Of a stretch of 22,227 nt of DNA, positions 12,429 through 21,090 are shown piece after piece (within the stretch, counting starts at the first letter, position 1; each line of letters opens with the position of its first letter). The notes below the pieces were generated by a model. That model ran no database searches and was not told the DNA's origin. It was given only the letters and a program-made list of their open reading frames with translations. The position numbers and the translations under genes are program-made. The stretch spans positions 1-22,227 of the forward strand of contig JAEYAL010000327.1 in NCBI GenBank assembly GCA_023404805.1. Direction: 5' to 3'. This stretch comes from Actinomycetes bacterium (GTDB taxonomy: Bacteria; Actinomycetota; Thermoleophilia; Solirubrobacterales; Solirubrobacteraceae).

Positions 12429-13262
12429 TTACTCCTTGGATCCGAGGAGGATCGTGAGGTGGCTGGTGCGCTTCCGGATACGGAACGCGCGCCCCTGGGC
12501 ACGCGGCTGGAACCGCTTGAGGGTCGGACCCTCGTCGGCGTACACGGCGACGATCTTCAGATCCTCGGCGTCCAGCGCGTGGTTGTGCTCAGCGTTGGCG
12601 ACCGCCGACTCGAGCACCTTGCTCCAGTCGCGGGCGACCGAACGCGGCGAGTGGGCGAGGATGACCCGCGCCTTGTCGACATCGGTGGCACGGATGTGGT
12701 CGCACACCAGACGGGCCTTGCGGGCCGACGAGCGGACGAACTTGGCCTGCGCGCGGACCGTGATGGCCTCAGCGGGCTTGTCACGGCGCGAACGCGTCGG
12801 GCGCGGCTTCTGCGCAGGCTTGGCGGCCTCAGCGGCGGCTTCGGCCTTCTTCGCAGCCGGCTGGCGGCGGGCCGGAGCCTTGGGCTTCGCCTTCTCGTCA
12901 GCAGCGGCGTCGTCGCCCTCCGCCTTAGCGGCAGCGGTCGTCTTGGCCGGAGCCTTCTTGGCGGGAGCCTTCTTCGCCGGCGCCTTCTCGGCAGCGGCGT
13001 CGTCGCCCTCCGCCTTGGCGGCAGCGGTCGTCTTAGCGGGAGCCTTCTTGGCCGGAGCCTTCTTGGCAGCGGGCTTCTTCTCCGCAGCAGCGTCGTCGCC
13101 AGCAGCAGCCTCAGAAGCGGACTTCGCAGAGGCGGTGGGTGCCTTCTTGGCGGCGGGCTTCTTCGCGGGCGCAGCCTTGGTCGTCTCGGCCGCTTCGGCC
13201 TCCGGCGCCGGGTCCTGCCCCGTAACCGGCTCGGCCGGCTCGTTCTTCTCTTCTTCAGTCAT
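12429..13262 (-). CDS. rplV: 50S ribosomal protein L22 with a 166-residue N-terminal extension
   Basis: L22 lines the peptide exit tunnel through its beta-hairpin. The L22 fold occupies residues 167-277: ITVRAQAKFVRSSARKARLV, then the middle block KVLESAVANAEHNHALDAED and the end GRAFRIRKRTSHLTILL. Typical L22 is 110-150 residues. Residues 1-166 are additional: an acidic start (MTEEEKNEPAEPVTG), then Lys/Ala/Pro repeats (KKAPAKKAPAKTTAAAKAE) alternating with acidic GDDAAA patches, then an Arg/Pro segment. It resembles the tails of bacterial histone H1-like proteins. A 90-bp tandem repeat encodes part of it. The ATG at 13262 lies 7 nt after rpsS; no internal start just before the core looks better. 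Confidence 0.94.
   Translation of the reverse strand: MTEEEKNEPAEPVTGQDPAPEAEAAETTKAAPAKKPAAKKAPTASAKSASEAAAGDDAAAEKKPAAKKAPAKKAPAKTTAAAKAEGDDAAAEKAPAKKAPAKKAPAKTTAAAKAEGDDAAADEKAKPKAPARRQPAAKKAEAAAEAAKPAQKPRPTRSRRDKPAEAITVRAQAKFVRSSARKARLVCDHIRATDVDKARVILAHSPRSVARDWSKVLESAVANAEHNHALDAEDLKIVAVYADEGPTLKRFQPRAQGRAFRIRKRTSHLTILLGSKE
12901..13080 (-). repeat. Two tandem 90-bp units in the rplV extension
   Basis: The segment starting at 12901 recurs at 12991, a period of exactly 90 bp (30 codons). The first 58 or so bases of the two units differ at only a few positions. A partial third copy begins near 13084 (gcagcagcgtcgtcgcc). In protein, KAPAKTTAAAKAEGDDAAA occurs twice, 30 residues apart. Confidence 0.88.
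13042..13079 (-). repeat. 38-bp segment shared with rpsE (copy in rplV)
   Basis: This segment is the partner of 6841-6878 in the S5 tail and matches it at 37 of 38 bases in direct orientation. Both lie in low-complexity Lys/Ala/Pro coding sequence, and a second 24-bp identity links 12953-12976 to 6873-6896. Confidence 0.8.
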
Positions 13263-13269
13263 GAAAGTC

Positions 13270-13538
13270 CTAGCGAACCTTGCCGGAGCCAGCGTGGCCC
13301 TTGAAGGTACGGGTGGGAGCGAACTCGCCCAGCTTGTGACCGACCATGGACTCGCTCACGAAGACCGGGACATGCTTGCGACCGTCGTGGACGGCGATCG
13401 TGTGGCCGACGAACTCGGGGAAGATCGTCGACGCGCGCGACCAGGTCTTGATGACCGAGCGCTTGCCCGACGAGTTCTGAGCCTCGACGCGCGCAAAGAG
13501 ACGCTCTTCGACCCACGGGCCCTTCTTGGATGAGCGGC

Positions 13539-13542
<4 letters not shown>
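13270..13542 (-). CDS. rpsS: 30S ribosomal protein S19
   Basis: S19 is a 30S head protein that pairs with S13. The 90-residue product has SRSSKKGPWVEERLFARVEA, then the family block KTWSRASTIFPEFVGHTIAV, HDGRKHVPVFVSESMVGHKL and GEFAPTRTFKGHAG. Length is normal. The ATG overlaps the rplB stop by 4 nt (ATGA). Confidence 0.97.
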
Positions 13543-14375
<833 letters not shown>

Positions 14376-14378
14376 GCG

Positions 14379-14684
14379 CTAGTCCTCCAGCCCCTGGAGG
14401 CCCTCGAAGACGGGGATGGTCTGGCCGGGAGCCACCGTGACGATGGCCTTCTTCCAGTCACGCGTACGGCCCGCGTTCAGACCGCGGCGCTTCGGCTTGC
14501 CCTTGACGGACGCGGTGCGCACGTCGAGGACAGCGACGTCGAAGAGCTCTTCGACGGCCTGGCGGATCTGGATCTTGTGGGCGTCCGGGTGAACGCGGAA
14601 GGTGTACTTGTTGCCCGCGAGCGCGAGCACGTACGACTTCTCCGAGATGATCGGGCGGATGAGAACCTGAGTCGCGTCCATCAC
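14379..14684 (-). CDS. rplW: 50S ribosomal protein L23
   Basis: L23 lies at the tunnel exit and is the docking point for trigger factor and SRP. The 101-residue product has MDATQVLIRPIISEKSYVLA, YTFRVHPDAHKIQIRQAVEE and VRTASVKGKPKRRG, as in the family. The start is ambiguous: GTG at 14684 overlaps the rplD stop by 4 nt, and ATG at 14681 overlaps it by 1 nt. AGGGAG lies 7 nt before the GTG and 10 nt before the ATG, so I give the longer form with little confidence in the single extra residue. Confidence 0.94.
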   Translation of the reverse strand: MMDATQVLIRPIISEKSYVLALAGNKYTFRVHPDAHKIQIRQAVEELFDVAVLDVRTASVKGKPKRRGLNAGRTRDWKKAIVTVAPGQTIPVFEGLQGLED

Positions 14685-15322
14685 GCACCTGCTCCCTGAC
14701 GGTTGGGAACCTTGGAGGCGCGGATCGTGAGCTCGTCGAGCGACTCCTGCGAGAGGAGCAGGTTCGACGCGCGGATCAGGTCGGCGACGCCAACCTCGCT
14801 CACGGGGAGCACGCGGACCTTGTCGAGGTTCCGGAAGGAACGGGACACCGTCTCCTGCTCGTCCGTGAGGACGACCAGCGTGGCGCCCTTACGGCCCCAG
14901 CCAGTGAGGAGCTCGAGGCCCTTCTTGGTCTTCGGCACATCGAACGGCTTCACGTCGAACAGCGCGACCGACGAGCGGGCACCGTGGACGGAGAGGGCGC
15001 TACGCAGAGCGGCGGCGCGCTCCTTGCGGTTGACCTTGAAGGTGTAGTGGCGCGGCTGCGGCCCGAAGACCGCGGCGCCACCGGTGTGCTGCGGAGCACG
15101 GCTGGTGCCCTGGCGGGCGCGGCCGGTGCCCTTCTGGCGGAACGGCTTGATGCCGCCGCCGCGGATCAGCGCGCGGTTGCGGCTGGCGTGCGTGCCCTGG
15201 CGGCGAGCAGCCTGCTCGGCGCGCACGGCTTCGTGCACCAGCGACGGGTGGAACTCGGCACCGAAGACGGCGTCGTCGAGCTTGACGTCGCCCTTGCCGT
15301 TGAGGATCGGAGCGCTAGGCAT
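14681..15322 (-). CDS. rplD: 50S ribosomal protein L4
   Basis: L4 lines the exit tunnel with its extended loop; in E. coli it also represses the S10 operon. The 213-residue product has VFGAEFHPSLVHEAVRAEQA, the tunnel-loop block RALIRGGGIKPFRQKGTGRA and RQGTSRAPQHTGGAAVFGPQ, and a C-terminal Rossmann-like part with FRNLDKVRVLPVSEVGVADL. Length is normal. The ATG at 15322 overlaps rplC by 8 nt. The hairpin-rich leader before rpsJ would be the place for L4 autoregulation, if it occurs here. Confidence 0.97.
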   Translation of the reverse strand: MPSAPILNGKGDVKLDDAVFGAEFHPSLVHEAVRAEQAARRQGTHASRNRALIRGGGIKPFRQKGTGRARQGTSRAPQHTGGAAVFGPQPRHYTFKVNRKERAAALRSALSVHGARSSVALFDVKPFDVPKTKKGLELLTGWGRKGATLVVLTDEQETVSRSFRNLDKVRVLPVSEVGVADLIRASNLLLSQESLDELTIRASKVPNRQGAGA

Positions 15323-15929
15323 CGGTACGCACCTCCACGAGGCCGTTCGTGGGCCCGGGCACGGAGCCGCGGACGATCAGCAGGTTGCGGTCAGCGTCGA
15401 TGCGGACGACCGTGAGGCCCTTCTGGGTGATGCGCTTGTTGCCCATCTGACCCGGGCCGCGGATGCCCTTCATCACGCGCGCCGGCCATGCCGACGCACC
15501 GATCGAACCAGGGGCACGCACGTTGTGCGAGCCGTGGGAGACCGGACCACGCGAGAAGTTGTGGCGCTTGACGGTGCCCTGGAAGCCCTTGCCCTTCGAG
15601 GTGCCGGCGACCTTGAGCTTGTCGCCGATCTCGAACTGGTCGACGGTGACGGTGTCGCCCAGCTGGGCGCCCGTCTCACCGCGGAACTCGCGCACGTGGC
15701 GGAGCGCCGGGGCGTCGGCCTTGGCGAGGTGGCCGCGCTCGGCCTTGGAGAGGTTCTTCTCCTTGATGGCGCCGAAGGCGAGCTGGACGGCGTCGTAGCC
15801 ATCGCTGTCGGTGGTGCGGACGGCGGTCACGGGGCACGGACCGGCCTCGAGGACGGTGACGCGTGCGACGGAGCCGTCTTCCTGGAACAGCTGGGTCATG
15901 CCCAGCTTCTTCGCGAGAATGGCAGCCAC
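15315..15929 (-). CDS. rplC: 50S ribosomal protein L3
   Basis: L3 starts 50S assembly and extends towards the peptidyl transferase centre. The 204-residue product has AAILAKKLGMTQLFQEDGSV, TVLEAGPCPVTAVRT, the region GTSKGKGFQGTVKRHNFSRG and the signature VSHGSHNVRAPGSIG. I chose the GTG at 15929, 2 nt after the rpsJ stop, since it gives the exact family start; the open frame extends upstream through rpsJ only because it lacks stops. Confidence 0.95.
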   Translation of the reverse strand: MAAILAKKLGMTQLFQEDGSVARVTVLEAGPCPVTAVRTTDSDGYDAVQLAFGAIKEKNLSKAERGHLAKADAPALRHVREFRGETGAQLGDTVTVDQFEIGDKLKVAGTSKGKGFQGTVKRHNFSRGPVSHGSHNVRAPGSIGASAWPARVMKGIRGPGQMGNKRITQKGLTVVRIDADRNLLIVRGSVPGPTNGLVEVRTDA

Positions 15930-15931
15930 GA

Positions 15932-16252
15932 TCAGATCCGGATCTCGATGTCGACGCCGCGCGGCAGGTGGTCGAGCCGCTGGAGGCTGTCGACCGTCTT
16001 CGGCGTGGGCTGGTGGATGTCGATGAGACGCTTGTGCGTGCGGATCTCGAAGTGCTCGCGCGAATCCTTGTCCTTGAAGGGGGAACGGATGACGCAGTAG
16101 ACGTTCTTCTCGGTCGGGAGCGGCACGGGACCGGCGACGGTGGCACCCGTGCGGGTGGCCGTCTCGACGATCTCCTTGGCGGCGTTCTCGATCGCCTGGT
16201 GGTCGTACGCCTTGAGGCGGATGCGAATCTTGTTTTGGATGACTGCGGCCAT
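15932..16252 (-). CDS. rpsJ: 30S ribosomal protein S10
   Basis: S10 is a 30S head protein and, as NusE, also joins transcription antitermination complexes with NusB. The 106-residue product has KIRIRLKAYDHQAIENAAKE, TGATVAGPVPLPTEKNVYCV and SREHFEIRTHKRLIDIHQPT, ending RLDHLPRGVDIEIRI. Length is normal. The ATG at 16252 is preceded by a weak purine-rich GAGAAG. It is the first gene of the S10 cluster, separated from tuf by a terminator and a leader with several hairpins. Confidence 0.97.
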   Translation of the reverse strand: MAAVIQNKIRIRLKAYDHQAIENAAKEIVETATRTGATVAGPVPLPTEKNVYCVIRSPFKDKDSREHFEIRTHKRLIDIHQPTPKTVDSLQRLDHLPRGVDIEIRI

Positions 16253-16456
16253 AAGGCGCTACTTCTTCTCGTGCGCAGTTCGCGCGGGTGAAAGGGTGAC
16301 AAGTCTGGATTGCAGGACGCGCGGCGACAGGCGCTGCGCGCGGGCCGCGCACGGGCGCGGCAGGTTGTCCCGGAGGACTGGGTGCTCCGGGGAGCTGGGT
16401 GCCTCAGAACGAGGCGACTGCGCTAGCACACAGGGCGGTCAGCCCAGGCGTGCAAA
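16253..16456 (-). promoter_or_regulatory. Structured leader / promoter region upstream of rpsJ
   Basis: About 200 nt between the tuf terminator and rpsJ contain four inverted repeats, each perfect: 16401-16415 (GCCTC/GAGGC), 16384-16395 (GCTC/GAGC or longer), 16369-16391 (CCCGGAG/CTCCGGG, 9-nt loop) and 16344-16361 (GCCGCGC/GCGCGGC, 4-nt loop). The second and third share bases, so they exclude each other. They arise within a tandem 17-nt imperfect repeat (16386-16402 and 16369-16385, 13 of 17 matching). I could not identify a convincing -35/-10 pair; TTGTCA occurs about 55 nt before rpsJ. An L4-type or other attenuator is possible but unproven. Confidence 0.45.
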
Positions 16457-16489
16457 GGGCGCGGCCCGCCATAGTAGCGGACCGCGCCC
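16457..16489 (-). terminator. Intrinsic terminator after tuf
   Basis: The minus strand forms a 13-bp GC-rich stem (GGGCGCGGTCCGC with GCGGGCCGCGCCC) around a 7-nt loop, followed by TTTGC. One pair is G:U on the minus-strand RNA but would be a C-A mismatch on the plus strand, which supports use in the minus direction. It begins 27 nt after the tuf stop and separates str from S10 transcription. Confidence 0.8.
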
Positions 16490-16516
16490 CTCAAGCGCGT
16501 TCTGGGTAGCTAGGTG

Positions 16517-17701
<1,185 letters not shown>

Positions 17702-17712
17702 TTGTTTCTCCT

Positions 17713-17738
17713 AAAAACTGGCCTCGGGCAACCCCGAG
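17713..17738 (-). promoter_or_regulatory. Hairpin with T5 between fusA and tuf (possible attenuator)
   Basis: CTCGGG and CCCGAG (17723-17738) form a perfect 6-bp stem with a 4-nt loop, extendable by a G:U pair. Five nt later a run of five T (17713-17717) leads directly into the tuf AGGAG. It resembles a weak terminator or an RNA-processing stem, and could set the ratio of fusA to tuf transcripts. The 5-nt gap between stem and T run makes efficient termination doubtful. Confidence 0.4.
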
Positions 17739-17754
17739 AACCTAGCGAAATTGC

Positions 17755-19860
<2,106 letters not shown>

Positions 19861-19925
19861 GGGCGTGAGAGATGGCCTGTTCGAAGAGGAGGCGAGGGGT
19901 GGCGACCGGCAGCCGCCGACCTTCA

Positions 19926-20002
19926 GCTTCTGCCGGGCAGAAGCCGGGCGAGCCCCGGGTGAAAGCCGTCAGGGCAAGCGGGCGTGCCAGCGGATAGCTG
20001 GC
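19926..20002 (-). promoter_or_regulatory. Paired hairpins in the fusA leader
   Basis: Two perfect inverted repeats lie between the candidate -10 and fusA: 19986-20002 (GCCAGC/GCTGGC, 5-nt loop) and 19926-19944 (GCTTCTGC/GCAGAAGC, 3-nt loop), with a weaker CCGGG/CCCGG pair between them. They would be in the 5' part of any fusA transcript from this promoter. No known riboswitch class is recognised. Confidence 0.4.
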
Positions 20003-20012
20003 GCGAGCCCTG

Positions 20013-20018
20013 ACTATA
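20013..20018 (-). promoter_or_regulatory. Candidate -10 element (TATAGT) for fusA
   Basis: TATAGT on the minus strand matches the -10 consensus at five of six positions, stands out in GC-rich surroundings and lies just after the hairpin that follows rpsG. The predicted leader to the fusA ATG is about 145 nt. No -35 box is visible because the preceding bases belong to the hairpin stem. Confidence 0.45.
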
Positions 20019-20030
20019 GCCCACAACGCA

Positions 20031-20060
20031 GAACGGCGCGCCCCGGGGGACGCGCCGTTC
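20031..20060 (-). terminator. Strong hairpin after rpsG (terminator or partial terminator)
   Basis: GAACGGCGCG and CGCGCCGTTC pair perfectly over 10 bp; inner U:G and two C:G pairs extend the stem to 13 bp with a 4-nt loop. On the minus strand TGCGTTGT follows, so the T run is poor. It starts about 43 nt past the rpsG stop and probably lowers read-through from rpsL-rpsG into fusA. Confidence 0.6.
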
Positions 20061-20103
20061 ACAAGCGTTGCTCGCCGGAGTTAGCCGGCGGCGTGAGGCA
20101 TGG

Positions 20104-20574
20104 CTACCAGCGGTAGTGGGCGAAGGCCTTGTTGGCCTGCGCCATGCGGAAGATGTCGTCCTTGCGCTTGTAGGCGCCGCCCTGGTGCGACTGGGCATCC
20201 AGCAGCTCGCCGGCGAGGCGCTCCGCCATCGTGCGCTCGCGGCGCTGGCGGGCGAACTCGACGAGCCAGCGGACGGCCAGCGTGCGCGAGCGGCGCTGCG
20301 GGACCTCGACCGGGACCTGGTAGGTCGCGCCACCGACGCGGCGGGAGCGGACTTCCAGCTGCGGCGTGAGCTCGGTGAGCGAGAGCTCGAGCTGCTCGAG
20401 GGCGTCGCCGCCCGTCTTCTGAGCGAGGATGTCGAGCGCGTCGTAGACGATCTTCTCTGCGGTGCTCTTCTTGCCGTCGAGCATCACGCGGTTGATGACC
20501 TGCGTGACGACACGGGAACGATGAACGGAGTCCGGCTCGATCGGCCGGATCTGGGCTGCTGCGCGACGAGGCAT
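20104..20574 (-). CDS. rpsG: 30S ribosomal protein S7
   Basis: S7 is the primary assembler of the 30S head and, in E. coli, represses the str operon. The 156-residue product has PRRAAAQIRPIEPDSVHRSR, VMLDGKKSTAEKIVYDALDI, the beta-hairpin VRSRRVGGATYQVPVEV and the end KRKDDIFRMAQANKAFAHYR. Length is normal. The ATG at 20574 is 10 nt after the rpsL stop, with AGGA 5 nt ahead. A strong hairpin follows. Confidence 0.97.
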   Translation of the reverse strand: MPRRAAAQIRPIEPDSVHRSRVVTQVINRVMLDGKKSTAEKIVYDALDILAQKTGGDALEQLELSLTELTPQLEVRSRRVGGATYQVPVEVPQRRSRTLAVRWLVEFARQRRERTMAERLAGELLDAQSHQGGAYKRKDDIFRMAQANKAFAHYRW

Positions 20575-20584
20575 GGAGTCCTAG

Positions 20585-20980
20585 TTACTTCTTCTTCACG
20601 CCGTACTGGCTGCGGGCCTGCTTACGGTCCGACACGCCAGCGGCGTCGAGGGTGCCGCGCACGACCTTGTAGCGCACACCCGGGAGATCCTTCACACGAC
20701 CGCCACGCACGAGCACGACGGAGTGCTCCTGCAGGTTGTGCCCCTCACCGGGGATGTAGGCGGTGACCTCGATACCCGAGGAGACACGAACACGAGCCAC
20801 CTTGCGAAGCGCCGAGTTCGGCTTCTTCGGGGTGGTGGTGTACACGCGGGTGCAAACACCGCGCCGCTGCGGGGCGGCGACCTTCTTCTTGGCGCCCTTC
20901 CCGGACTTGAGACCCGGGGTGGCGAGCTTCTTCGGCTTGTCGGTGCGGCCCTTGCGGACGAGCTGGCTCGTAGTCGGCAT
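20585..20980 (-). CDS. rpsL: 30S ribosomal protein S12
   Basis: S12 lines the decoding centre. The 131-residue product has MPTTSQLVRKGRTDKPKK, RRGVCTRVYTTTPKKPNSAL, PGEGHNLQEHSVVLVRGGRV and KDLPGVRYKVVRGTLDAAGV. The lysines tied to streptomycin resistance (in PKKP at 51-54 and Lys97) are the wild-type form, and Asp98 is the residue that RimO modifies in other bacteria. A Lys/Gly/Ala-rich insertion of about nine residues near 25-36 is unlike mycobacterial S12. I chose the ATG at 20980; upstream in-frame residues are unlike S12. There is no Shine-Dalgarno sequence, and an extended -10 lies only 10 nt ahead, so a leaderless message is possible. Confidence 0.96.
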   Translation of the reverse strand: MPTTSQLVRKGRTDKPKKLATPGLKSGKGAKKKVAAPQRRGVCTRVYTTTPKKPNSALRKVARVRVSSGIEVTAYIPGEGHNLQEHSVVLVRGGRVKDLPGVRYKVVRGTLDAAGVSDRKQARSQYGVKKK

Positions 20981-20990
20981 GTGACGACGG

Positions 20991-20999
20991 ACAGTAGCA
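20991..20999 (-). promoter_or_regulatory. Candidate extended -10 promoter for the str operon
   Basis: On the minus strand TGC plus TACTGT (hexamer 20991-20996) matches TGn-TAnnnT. Only 10 nt separate the hexamer from the rpsL ATG, so transcription would begin at or within a few bases of the start codon. An inverted repeat, CCCCG/CGGGG (21001-21016), lies just upstream where a regulator could bind. No -35 box is evident. Confidence 0.5.
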
Positions 21000-21028
21000 A
21001 CCCCGGAGCCACGGGGGCGCCTGCCTGG

Positions 21029-21045
21029 CGCAGCGCATCGCTGCG
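21029..21045 (-). terminator. Possible hairpin terminator after the moaC-mog gene
   Basis: CGCAGC and GCTGCG form a 6-bp stem with a 5-nt loop about 46 nt past the stop of the upstream gene. GC content is high but no T run follows, so it is a weak candidate. It would separate the cofactor gene from rpsL. Confidence 0.3.
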
Positions 21046-21090
21046 GCGCCGCTCCGGCACCCGAAATTCGAGCACGCTGCGCGGCGCGCG

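Noticed and set aside
11788..13533. 581-codon plus-strand open frame opposite rpsC, rplV and rpsS
   Set aside because: Its Ala/Gly-rich, membrane-like stretches are the complement of the Ala/Lys repeats of L22; no independent motif or ribosome binding site.
15315..16352. Long version of L3 beginning upstream of rpsJ
   Set aside because: The extra residues overlap all of rpsJ in another frame and are unlike L3; GTG at 15929 gives the exact family start.
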